Assembly (NCBI GenBank): GCA_029261155.1
Contig: JAJDBW010000056.1
Coordinates: 1-46,377, forward strand
DNA: 46,377 bases
Origin: Nitrospirota bacterium
GTDB lineage: Bacteria; Nitrospirota; Nitrospiria; SBBL01; JAADHI01
Reading direction: 5' to 3'
In this document: in pieces, positions 16,158 through 23,894 of the stretch
How the letters are laid out: each line of letters opens with the position of its first letter
How positions within the stretch are numbered: the first letter of the stretch is position 1
The notes under the pieces: model-generated
What the model was told of the DNA's origin: nothing
Databases searched by the model: none
What the model saw: only the letters and a program-made list of their open reading frames with translations
Program-made: the position numbers and the translations under genes

Positions 16158-17225
16158 ATGCGAGAACGACGTTGGGAATCACAGAAGACACTTGGCTTTG
16201 AGGAGGTGGAAGCGCTTCAGCACCGTTTGGCGGGCTTGGACCTGAAAGTCCGCAACCCGAATGAGGTGGTGGCCTGCTATATCGAGGAGTTCATTGTCGA
16301 GCAACTGGATGAAATCGAACGTCTGGCCCAGTGGCCGATCGAAGAGATGACCTTGGTTCAGATTCAGCCGGAATGGACCGGCGATTTTTATCTTTTTGTC
16401 GCAAAGCACCACGAGCTTTTTCGTCAACAGAAGGGGATGGAAGGCTATCTTTCGCTTTCTCATCCTTGGCGGATGCCGGATACGCAGGGCATTCAATATC
16501 ACGAAGCTGAAGCCTTGTTCTGGGTTGGTTTTCGAGACACCCACGGTTTTGCACGCGTACGGGTGCTGCCGAAGGAGATTATTACGCCGGGGGAGCGGCG
16601 GGCTGAGGATCAGCGCGGCTCATGGCTTCGGGAACGGGCCGCTTTTTTCTCGACGGCCGTGGAGGTGCTGGGTCTCCCTATTTCAGTCGAATGTGAAAAA
16701 GACCGGCTTTCGCTCAGTACAGAAAGTAAAGACACGGCGGTTTCCCTTTCCTGGCCCGATGCCTTTGGGGCCTGCCAATTCGAATACGTGGATCGAGACC
16801 GCTATGCCCTATTGGTTCCGGCGGCGCAGTTGATCGCAACGCTTGGCCTTCAACCGGCTTTAATTAAAACCTACCTGAGCGGTTTCCCCCCTGAGGCCCT
16901 GGTCGCCTTTCACCAACAACAAGCCCAGGCCCAAACCCTGTACCGGGGCTATATTCACGCCTGTATCAGAGACCTGCCCCAAGTGGTACAGGCCTTTGGG
17001 CCTCGTTCTGGGCGAGCACTTATTAATCTTTGCGAGTTTGATTCGGATGCACTCCTGGCCGAAGGGGATCTCGCCTCGGCCATTATCGGGGTTATCGCTT
17101 CCCCGGAAGGCTATCAAATCGAAATCCGCCTCAACCGCGCCCCGCTCCCCGAAGACCAGATGCTAGACTGGCTAAGGGAGGTCTGCGGTCTGCCCTTTGT
17201 CTATGCCCCCCTTTCCGTTTATTAG
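16158..17225 (+). CDS. Uncharacterised soluble protein
   Basis: A 355-residue protein of no family that I recognise. It has no signal peptide, no transmembrane segment and no obvious nucleotide-binding or metal motif. It is rich in Glu, Gln and aromatic residues, with a central segment LFWVGFRDTHGFARVRVLPK and a C-terminal segment GYQIEIRLNRAPLPEDQMLD. Codon use matches its neighbours and the frame is long and uninterrupted, so it is very probably real. The ribosome-binding site is weak; TATAAA at 16108-16113 is a possible -10 without a good -35. It ends 56 bases before the ABC permease gene and may be co-transcribed with the exporter. Confidence 0.6.
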   Translation: MRERRWESQKTLGFEEVEALQHRLAGLDLKVRNPNEVVACYIEEFIVEQLDEIERLAQWPIEEMTLVQIQPEWTGDFYLFVAKHHELFRQQKGMEGYLSLSHPWRMPDTQGIQYHEAEALFWVGFRDTHGFARVRVLPKEIITPGERRAEDQRGSWLRERAAFFSTAVEVLGLPISVECEKDRLSLSTESKDTAVSLSWPDAFGACQFEYVDRDRYALLVPAAQLIATLGLQPALIKTYLSGFPPEALVAFHQQQAQAQTLYRGYIHACIRDLPQVVQAFGPRSGRALINLCEFDSDALLAEGDLASAIIGVIASPEGYQIEIRLNRAPLPEDQMLDWLREVCGLPFVYAPLSVY

Positions 17226-17281
17226 CGCGCTATACCCTCGAAAGCGTAGATCTGGCCGACCGATTCGATTATACTTCTCGG

Positions 17282-18070
17282 ATGCAAAAATACTGGACCG
17301 TCTTTCGCGTCAATTGGCAAAATGCCCTGCAATACCGAGGGCCAACCTTCATCTCCATCCTCGGCAACCTGCTCCATATCTCGGTGCTGCTCTACCTTTG
17401 GAACGCGATTTATCGGAGTGGGCAACACCTTGGGAGTTATTCGCTCTCCGATTTAATCACTTATTACATCCTACAGTTGATGATAAACAGCATGGTGCTT
17501 TCTTACATCAGTTGGGACATCGTAGACGAAATCCGAGAAGGGACCTTTTCTAATTTTCTGGTGAAGCCCCTGAACTATCTTTACTATTGGTTTACGATCA
17601 ACCTCTCCGGAAAACTGTTCGAAGGCTTGATGGTGTTGATCGTCGGCCTCGTGATGTCCTTTATTTTAATCGCCCATGTTTCTCTGCCCAGCCAAGGGAT
17701 AACCCTTTTGCGCTTCGCCCTCGCACTGGTCTTGGGCGGCCTCTTGGCCTTCGAGTTTGACTTTGCGATTGGCATTCTCGCCTTTTGGCTGGTGAAGGTG
17801 AATTCCTTTAAATACATGTTGCAGTACGGCATGTTTTTTCTCGCGGGCGCACTCCTGCCGCTCGATCTTTTTCCGGCACAATTTCAAGCCGTGGCGAATG
17901 CCTTGCCTTTTCGTTTTTTGGTCTTTTTTCCAATTCAGATTTTTCTGGAAAAAGAGCCCGCGCCAATGGCGGGTTTTATCACGGCGGGGCTCTGGGTGAT
18001 TGTGCTCTACATCATTTTACGCTTCGGTTTGCAACGGGGAATTAAACGCTATGAAGCCGCCGGTCACTGA
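17282..18070 (+). CDS. ABC-2 family exporter permease (COG4587-like)
   Basis: A 262-residue inner-membrane protein with about six hydrophobic helices, for example FISILGNLLHISVLLYLWNA, LFEGLMVLIVGLVMSFILI and LAFEFDFAIGILAFWLV. The pattern LSDLITYYILQLMINSMVLS followed by WDIVDEIREGTFSNFLVKPL is characteristic of the uncharacterised ABC-2 permease group COG4587. Such permeases usually act as a heterodimer with a COG3694 partner and a COG4586 ATPase, and all three are present here. The substrate is unknown. The next permease gene overlaps its 3' end by 20 bases. Confidence 0.85.
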   Translation: MQKYWTVFRVNWQNALQYRGPTFISILGNLLHISVLLYLWNAIYRSGQHLGSYSLSDLITYYILQLMINSMVLSYISWDIVDEIREGTFSNFLVKPLNYLYYWFTINLSGKLFEGLMVLIVGLVMSFILIAHVSLPSQGITLLRFALALVLGGLLAFEFDFAIGILAFWLVKVNSFKYMLQYGMFFLAGALLPLDLFPAQFQAVANALPFRFLVFFPIQIFLEKEPAPMAGFITAGLWVIVLYIILRFGLQRGIKRYEAAGH

Positions 18071-18887
18071 GGCCTACGCCACCAGCCTCTCGGGGCGATG
18101 GGCGCGTTATCTACGACTCTATCGTTCGTTCCTGATGCACAACCTGAAAAACGAGATGATCTACCGCGCCAACTTCGCCATTGCCGTGGGCATGGACATC
18201 GTTTTCATGGGGGTGAATGTGGTCTTTTTCGCCATCGTCTACGGCAATGTGGAAACCATCGGCGGCTGGACCTTTCATCAAACCCTCATCTTGGTGGGCT
18301 CGGTCGGTGTGGTGCGGGAGCTGGCCTACCTCACCTTCCGGCAAGGTTTTTTGCAATTGGGCGACTATGTTCGTACGGGCAATTTTGATGTGATGCTCAC
18401 CGCGCCCATGGCCACCTTTGTTCACCTGGCCTTTCGCCATGTGTCCTTGACGGAGAGCCTAGGCGAAGGGCTGATGGGCCTTTTTCTCGTCGGCTACGGC
18501 TTCGCCCATCTGGATGCCGCCAGCTGGATCAGCGTGCCTCTTTATCTTTTAATGCTCTTCAACTCGCTGGTGATTTATTATGCCTTCAGCCTCACGGTTA
18601 ACAGCATGGTCTTTTGGCTGGTAAAATCCCAAGAACTCAATACCGTGGTCTACTATTTTATGAATACGGCGCGTTACCCGCGGGAAATCTATCACGGCCT
18701 GGGTAAAGCCTTTTTTACTTTCATCGTGCCCAGCAGCCTGATTGCGACCACCCCCGCTTCGATTTTGGCCGGGCGGGCCGAGGGCAATTTGGTCGGGCTT
18801 TCTATCGGCGTTGCCGTCGTTTTATTATGCCTTGGCTTGTCGGTCTGGAACTGGAGCCTGCACTACTACAGCTCGGCGAGCAGTTAA
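18051..18887 (+). CDS. ABC-2 family exporter permease (COG3694-like)
   Basis: A 278-residue inner-membrane protein with about six helices and the group signatures SVGVVRELAYLTFRQGFLQL, GDYVRTGNFDVMLTAPM and NTARYPREIYHGLGKAFFTF. The ATG at 18051 is chosen because the upstream frame extension to 18000 runs through the previous gene and starts only at TTG. The 20-base overlap with the first permease supports coupled translation and a heterodimeric transmembrane unit. A C/G-rich inverted repeat follows its stop and separates it from the ATPase gene. Confidence 0.85.
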   Translation: MKPPVTEAYATSLSGRWARYLRLYRSFLMHNLKNEMIYRANFAIAVGMDIVFMGVNVVFFAIVYGNVETIGGWTFHQTLILVGSVGVVRELAYLTFRQGFLQLGDYVRTGNFDVMLTAPMATFVHLAFRHVSLTESLGEGLMGLFLVGYGFAHLDAASWISVPLYLLMLFNSLVIYYAFSLTVNSMVFWLVKSQELNTVVYYFMNTARYPREIYHGLGKAFFTFIVPSSLIATTPASILAGRAEGNLVGLSIGVAVVLLCLGLSVWNWSLHYYSSASS

Positions 18888-18890
18888 TGT

Positions 18891-18990
18891 TTTACCCCCT
18901 TAGAAAAAGGGGGCAAGGGGGATTTAAAAACGGTTCAAATCCAAAGCAAGTGCAAATCCCCCTCAATCCCCCTTTGCCTAAGGGGGAAGT
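18891..18990. repeat. C/G-rich nested inverted repeat inside the ABC operon
   Basis: The left arm, 18891-18925 (ACCCCCTTAG, AAGGGGGCAAGGGGGATTT), is mirrored by the right arm, 18954-18990 (AAATCCCCCTCAATCCCCCT, then TTAAGGGGGAA-like sequence). The spacer is about 28 nt. Each arm also contains its own CCCCCTT/AAGGGGG palindrome. This is the form of a dispersed palindromic repeat or MITE-like element. It occupies most of the 172-base gap between the second permease and the ATPase gene. Confidence 0.7.
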
Positions 18991-19059
18991 TAGAAAAAGC
19001 AATAAAGAGGAGCGGTGCAATTTTGACAAGATTTATCCGAAAGTGGCAACAGCTTTAAT

Positions 19060-20052
19060 ATGCCCGCCATAGATGTAAAACAACTGAGTAAGTCCTTCAA
19101 GACCCAGCGTAAGGAAGCAGGCCTATGGGGGTCGGTCAAGGGCCTGATTTGGCGTGAATCTTTTTATAAGGAAGCGGTAAAATCAGTCTCGTTTTCCTTG
19201 GAAGAAGGCGAGTTGGTCGGCTTTCTTGGACCAAACGGGGCGGGAAAAACAACGCTTTTAAAAATGCTCTCGGGTATTCTTTATCCAACCGCGGGAGAGG
19301 TCAAGGTCTTGGGCTATACGCCTTGGGAGCGGAACCGGGAATATCAGCGGCAGTTTGCAATTGTCATGGGGCAGAAAAACCAGCTTTGGTGGGATCTCCC
19401 CCCAGCGGAATCTTTCTTGCTCAACCGGGACATTTACGGGGTCGATCCGAAGGCCTTCGAACGGAACATCGACGAGATGGTCAGCCTGCTCGATTTGAAA
19501 GACTTGTTGGATGTGCCGGTGCGCCAGTTGAGCCTAGGCCAACGCATGAAGTGCGAACTCGTCGCAGCTTTGCTGCATCAACCGCGCGTGCTTTTTTTGG
19601 ACGAGCCGACCATCGGGCTCGATGTGATTTCGCAGGAAAAAATCCGCAGCTTTATTCAGGAATACAACCGCCTCAAAAAAACCACTGTGCTGCTCACCAG
19701 CCACTACATGCAGGACGTCGAACAACTTTGCAAGCGGGTCTTGGTGATCAATCACGGACAAATCGTCTACGACGGACTGCTCGACGATCTTTCCAAACGC
19801 TATGTCGATCACAAGGTGATCAAAATCCGCTTTGTGGAAGCCCAATCGGCGACGCCGCCGCCGGGATTAGAAGGTGTGGTGGAATGGGATGCGCATCACG
19901 CGGTATTGAAGGTGAAACAAAAAGAAGTCGCCGCCACCACGCACCGCTTGCTGGGCGAGCTGCCGATTGAAGATCTTTCAGTGGAAAAAGTCGAAGTAGA
20001 AGAGGTCATTCGGAGAATTTTTGAGGAGAAACCTGGTATAGAACCCGGTTAA
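19060..20052 (+). CDS. ABC exporter ATP-binding protein (COG4586-like)
   Basis: A 330-residue ATPase of the ABC-2 exporter. Walker A is GPNGAGKTT at residues 57-65. The signature LSLGQRMK is at about 157, Walker B VLFLDEPTIGLD at about 177, and the H-loop His is in LLTSHYMQDVEQL. The N-terminal extension (KTQRKEAGLWGSVKGLIWRE) and the segment QKNQLWWDLPPAESFLLNRD are typical of the COG4586 group, whose ATPase powers export through paired COG4587/COG3694 permeases. It is separated from the permeases by an inverted repeat and has no clear promoter of its own. It meets the Ig-like lipoprotein gene tail to tail with a 26-base gap. Confidence 0.92.
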   Translation: MPAIDVKQLSKSFKTQRKEAGLWGSVKGLIWRESFYKEAVKSVSFSLEEGELVGFLGPNGAGKTTLLKMLSGILYPTAGEVKVLGYTPWERNREYQRQFAIVMGQKNQLWWDLPPAESFLLNRDIYGVDPKAFERNIDEMVSLLDLKDLLDVPVRQLSLGQRMKCELVAALLHQPRVLFLDEPTIGLDVISQEKIRSFIQEYNRLKKTTVLLTSHYMQDVEQLCKRVLVINHGQIVYDGLLDDLSKRYVDHKVIKIRFVEAQSATPPPGLEGVVEWDAHHAVLKVKQKEVAATTHRLLGELPIEDLSVEKVEVEEVIRRIFEEKPGIEPG

Positions 20053-20078
20053 TCGTTTTCCCTCATTTTAAAATGGTA

Positions 20079-21728
20079 TTAGTCGATCGTGCCTGTAAAT
20101 AGGGTGATGCCTTCGAGGGATCCTACATTAGGAATTACCCATGTATCTTTGATCTCAATCGTTATCGACTCTGCAGGATCCGTATCAGTGGGTGCGGTAT
20201 CTTCGACAGCAAAAGACCAGCAGAACGGGCCGCTACCAATATCCGGGATCGTAATGCTACCTCCACCGGTAAGTTTTCCTTTGGATGCGGCAATCGTAAT
20301 AGAACTCCCCGCCATTGGGGCATTAGAGTTTAAATCGGCAACGCAAACTCTAAACGTAAGACCGGACCCATTCCCTATGGCAAAACCGGAAGCGGGACTC
20401 AGAACCACTTGAGAAATACCAGCAGTCATAGTCAACCTGTTCGATTTCCATATCATCGTATTCCCATCCCATACCCCATTTCCAAGATCAAATACGCCGT
20501 TGCCATTTCCATCGATATAGATATCGTCAGTCGTGTCAAATACACCGTCGTCATCAAAATCAACATGAGGTTCAGTTAAATCACAAGAAGCCGGGAAGGT
20601 ATCTATCGATGTACCATCGAAAGTACCATTTCCATTGTTGTCCACAAAACATTCTTCACCTCGTGTAACGGCAATCACCATGGCATGACCATTAACCGGA
20701 TCACCAGTCGTTGGCGGAGCCGACGCTCCAAAAGGGCTGGCACCTGAATAAATCAGTGGACGTGGCGCTTGAGTGCGGAAAAGTGCCGTCGTAATCCCGT
20801 TGGCATCGGTCACATTACTGGCATCTATCGCGCCGGATTCTGTTAGAAAGGAAACAGAGGTCCCCTCTAACACATTGTAATTTCCAAATCGGTCGGCAAG
20901 AAACACGCTAAGGTTCGCATTTAAATTAACATAGGCTAGGCCAGCCAAGTTTACAACCGATGTGGCAAGGCTAAAGTGAGACATCGACGGAATTCCACCT
21001 CCGATAGAAACAGCTGTTGACAAGGATGAAATCGAGACGGTCGTTACAACCGTTGTCGCCGTTATGCGGACCGGACCTGCGACAGTCCCACTTTGAAGGG
21101 TAGTCGTGACCACCCCATTAGTGGTCGAAGCAGAGATGGGAGTGATCAGTTCTCCACCGTTGGGTCCATCCAGTGAAAAGGTGACATTGGTCCCGTCGCT
21201 TGCATTCTGACCATTCACATCTTTGACGGCAAAAGTAATGATCGACGTTTCAGGTTGGCCCGATCCTTTCACTCCAATAACATTTGGAGAGGCAGAGGTA
21301 AATTGGATGCTCCCAACATTTACACCAAGTATGGCGATTGAGACGGTTTGACTTGCTCCGCCTGCAGATACCGTCACGATTGCAGTGCCTGCCGTACCGC
21401 CTGCAGTGAAGGTGCCTGTCGCCACACCCGCAACCGTGGTGGCCGTTGATGAAACCGATCCTAAAGTACCGTTGGTGGTAATCGAAAAACTCACGGCAGT
21501 TCCGTCGGCCACATTTACTCCAGCATTGTCTAGGATGGTTGCGTTGATTGCGACCGTTCCGAGTGCACTAACCGGATTTGGCGTGGCCGTTAGCGTAATT
21601 GAACCGACCGTGCTAGAGGTCGTAATGGCATTCGAAGAAGAGGTATTGTCTGTCACCGAATCGGTGGAACATCCACTGTTTAAAAGTAGGCCGAGCAAAA
21701 TCAATATCGCGTAAAATCCCTGTTTCAT
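20079..21728 (-). CDS. Lipoprotein with bacterial Ig-like repeats and calcium-binding-type motifs
   Basis: A 549-residue lipoprotein. The signal peptide is MKQGFYAILILLGLLLNSGC with Cys20; position -3 is Asn rather than Leu, so the lipobox is imperfect. Residues about 38-245 hold two Ig-like (Big_1/invasin-type) repeats with TATPNPVSALGTVAINATIL and DGTAVSFSIT / DGTNVTFSL. Residues about 355-425 carry three D-x-N/D-x-N/D-G-type loops (DNNGNGTFD, DFDDDGVFD, DGNGNGVFD) that look like calcium-binding loops of the dockerin/thrombospondin-3 kind. ATG 21728 is chosen for its GAGGAAACCG ribosome-binding site; the frame extends 32 codons further upstream without support. Probably a surface adhesin or scaffold. 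It is the last gene of the pil-aro transcription unit. Confidence 0.75.
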   Translation of the reverse strand: MKQGFYAILILLGLLLNSGCSTDSVTDNTSSSNAITTSSTVGSITLTATPNPVSALGTVAINATILDNAGVNVADGTAVSFSITTNGTLGSVSSTATTVAGVATGTFTAGGTAGTAIVTVSAGGASQTVSIAILGVNVGSIQFTSASPNVIGVKGSGQPETSIITFAVKDVNGQNASDGTNVTFSLDGPNGGELITPISASTTNGVVTTTLQSGTVAGPVRITATTVVTTVSISSLSTAVSIGGGIPSMSHFSLATSVVNLAGLAYVNLNANLSVFLADRFGNYNVLEGTSVSFLTESGAIDASNVTDANGITTALFRTQAPRPLIYSGASPFGASAPPTTGDPVNGHAMVIAVTRGEECFVDNNGNGTFDGTSIDTFPASCDLTEPHVDFDDDGVFDTTDDIYIDGNGNGVFDLGNGVWDGNTMIWKSNRLTMTAGISQVVLSPASGFAIGNGSGLTFRVCVADLNSNAPMAGSSITIAASKGKLTGGGSITIPDIGSGPFCWSFAVEDTAPTDTDPAESITIEIKDTWVIPNVGSLEGITLFTGTID

Positions 21729-21795
21729 CGGTTTCCTCTCTTTATTCCTCACTGTGTAATAAAAACGCTTTAGTAGACCGCGATCGATTGGTCGA

Positions 21796-22257
21796 TTAAG
21801 GTGCCGCCGGCGCTGTCGTGGCACAAGTGCGTGTCACCGTACCAGTCCAAAGGTGGTCACTGACGCCTACGCTTCCGACAAGTGAGCCCGTGGTCACAAC
21901 ATCCGTTTCGTTCGTACAAGCAGGAATGGGAATGGTGACTGAAACTCTTCCGATACCCCGGTCATCGGTCTCGTCTTTTAGCGCTTCGGGTGTGCTCAAG
22001 GCATTCCCATTAAAATCTGACAGATAAGCTGAACCGCCGGCAAAAAATTCGATCTCGACCTTAGGAATGAGGTCGCCATTTCCATTGGTCACCACAAAAT
22101 CCATCGCCCGGTAGACCACAATTTGCTCTGGCGCTTCTCTCGTTAGGGTTGTTGTACTGGCTTGGGGTCCGGTCACGGTCGCGCCATTCGGCGCAAGGTC
22201 GCTGCCGCAGCCTGAAATAAAGGTAAGTAGAGAAATGAATATGAATGCTTTTCTCAT
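21796..22257 (-). CDS. Small Ig-like lipoprotein
   Basis: A 153-residue lipoprotein with signal peptide MRKAFIFISLLTFISGC, lipobox ISGC, Cys17. The mature part has Ig-like strand patterns (IVVYRAMDFVVTNGNGDLIP, GIGRVSVTIPIPAC) and two further cysteines (TIPIPAC, TRTCAT) that could form a disulfide. A clear AGGAG lies 6 bases before the ATG. The gap to aroB is only 9 bases, so it belongs to the pil-aro transcript. It is followed after 67 bases by the larger Ig-like lipoprotein, with which it shares style and probably function. Confidence 0.7.
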   Translation of the reverse strand: MRKAFIFISLLTFISGCGSDLAPNGATVTGPQASTTTLTREAPEQIVVYRAMDFVVTNGNGDLIPKVEIEFFAGGSAYLSDFNGNALSTPEALKDETDDRGIGRVSVTIPIPACTNETDVVTTGSLVGSVGVSDHLWTGTVTRTCATTAPAAP

Positions 22258-22266
22258 TAGAAACTC

Positions 22267-23364
22267 CTAGTCAATTGATTTCAGGGACGCGAGAAAACCC
22301 TTCAATTCCATTCGGCTAACCGACCGCGTCTGAACTGCTCCGATTTTTTTAGGGAGTACAAAATAAAGCTCTCCGTCGACTACTTTTTTATCGCGTGACA
22401 TCACATTAAGTATATCCGCTGCTTTAAAACTCGGCAAATCGACCGGCAAACCAAAGGCTTTGATCAGTGCGATTTGGCGGTCGAGGTCTTGCTTTTTTAA
22501 AAGGCCCAAGCGATGCGCCAATCGGCTTGCGCAGGCCATGCCAATGGCCACGCCCTCGCCATGGCGATAGCGCCGATAACCGCCTAAAGTTTCGACGGCA
22601 TGGCCCATGGTGTGCCCATAATTTAAGATTTTCCGGAGGCCCGATTCTCGCTCGTCTTTTTCGACGATTTCGGCCTTAATGGCGGATGATCGATTAATAC
22701 AATGCACGATGGCATCCGGATCGAGGGCTAAAATTTTAGCAACATTTTTTTCCAAATAGCTAAAAAAATCTTCATCTGCGATGACCCCGTATTTGAGAAC
22801 TTCGGCCAGACCTGCTCGGTACTCCCGCTTGGGAAGGGATTTTAAAACCGTGGGATCGGAACACACCAAACGGGGCTGATGAAAAGCACCGATGAGATTT
22901 TTCCCTTGGGGATGATCGACGCCGGTCTTTCCGCCGATGCTGGCATCGACCTGAGCGACGACCGTTGTGGGACATTGGACAAAGTCGATGCCTCTCAGGT
23001 AAGTGGCGGCTGCAAAACCGCACATATCCCCGACCACGCCGCCTCCGAGAGCCAGGAGTGCGTCGCGTCGTTCGAAACGATTTTCGATGAGATGGTCGTA
23101 AATCCGCCCAATTTGTCGAAGGGTTTTATAGCGCTCGCCTGCCGGAATCTCGATCATCAGCGGACGGTAACCCGATTTTTTTAAACTCTTCCTCACTTTG
23201 CCGCCATAAAGTAGATTGATTTTTGGATGCGTGACCACAGCAATTCGACCCCTGATTCCAAGACCATGGAGGGCGTCTCCCAAACCTTCGAGTGCACCAA
23301 TTCCGACAAGAACATCATAACTTTTTTCACCGAGGTCAATGTGTATCCTATCAATTTTCGCCAT
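22267..23364 (-). CDS. aroB: 3-dehydroquinate synthase
   Basis: A 365-residue cytosolic enzyme of the shikimate pathway that converts DAHP to 3-dehydroquinate using NAD+ and a divalent metal. The NAD-binding GGGVVGDMCGFAAATYLRG is at residues 107-125, and the substrate loop PTTVVAQVDASIGGKTGVDH is at 132-151 with KNLIGAFHQP after it. The metal-ligand segment GLAEVLKYG holds Glu188, and the His-containing segments GHTMGHAVE and RHGEGVAIGM follow at about 245-275. Full length for the family. It lies 3 bases after aroK, the usual aroK-aroB order downstream of pilQ. Confidence 0.97.
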   Translation of the reverse strand: MAKIDRIHIDLGEKSYDVLVGIGALEGLGDALHGLGIRGRIAVVTHPKINLLYGGKVRKSLKKSGYRPLMIEIPAGERYKTLRQIGRIYDHLIENRFERRDALLALGGGVVGDMCGFAAATYLRGIDFVQCPTTVVAQVDASIGGKTGVDHPQGKNLIGAFHQPRLVCSDPTVLKSLPKREYRAGLAEVLKYGVIADEDFFSYLEKNVAKILALDPDAIVHCINRSSAIKAEIVEKDERESGLRKILNYGHTMGHAVETLGGYRRYRHGEGVAIGMACASRLAHRLGLLKKQDLDRQIALIKAFGLPVDLPSFKAADILNVMSRDKKVVDGELYFVLPKKIGAVQTRSVSRMELKGFLASLKSID

Positions 23365-23367
23365 CGC

Positions 23368-23892
23368 TTAAGCGGTGCCGAGGAGTGGCTTAATTTGATC
23401 AATAATGAGATTCACGCTCTTTTCCACCGGGATGTCGGAAGTATCGACTTGGATTTCTGCACAGCGATAAGACGCCTCGCGCTGAGACAACAGCTTTTCT
23501 ATTTCGGCACGTGGATCGGGATTGTTCAGCAAAGGCCTTTGTCCGCTCCGCCGCTGGACGCGCCTTAAAATTACTTCCGGACGCGCGGATAAGGCGACTA
23601 AAATCCCGTTCCCTTTCAAGACTTCAACATTGGCTTTATTTAAAGGAACGCCGCCGCCGGTCGCGATCACATAGCCATTCCAGCGGGCCACCACCGAAAC
23701 GGCTTCCGCCTCTAAGGCTCTGAAATAGGTTTCGCCATCTTCGGAAAAAATATCCGGAATACGCCTTTGGGTTCTCTTTTCGATAAAATGATCCGTATCG
23801 ATAAATTGGTATTTCAATTCCACCGCCAACCGTCTCCCAATAATACTTTTTCCCGTTCCCATAAAACCAAGCAGGACAATATTTTTGACCAA
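23368..23892 (-). CDS. aroK: Shikimate kinase
   Basis: A 174-residue P-loop kinase that phosphorylates shikimate at O3. Walker A is GFMGTGKS at residues 9-16. The DTD motif Asp32/Asp34 binds metal and shikimate. GGGVPL at 79-84 is the family glycine-rich loop, and RSGQRPLL near 115 is the lid. Length is normal. It follows pilQ by 2 bases, so it is expressed from the pil promoter unless an internal promoter exists. Confidence 0.96.
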   Translation of the reverse strand: MVKNIVLLGFMGTGKSIIGRRLAVELKYQFIDTDHFIEKRTQRRIPDIFSEDGETYFRALEAEAVSVVARWNGYVIATGGGVPLNKANVEVLKGNGILVALSARPEVILRRVQRRSGQRPLLNNPDPRAEIEKLLSQREASYRCAEIQVDTSDIPVEKSVNLIIDQIKPLLGTA

Positions 23893-23894
23893 GG

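Noticed and set aside
18891-18990. CRISPR-like array
   Set aside because: There are only two arms, they are inverted rather than direct repeats, and there are no regular spacers or cas genes.
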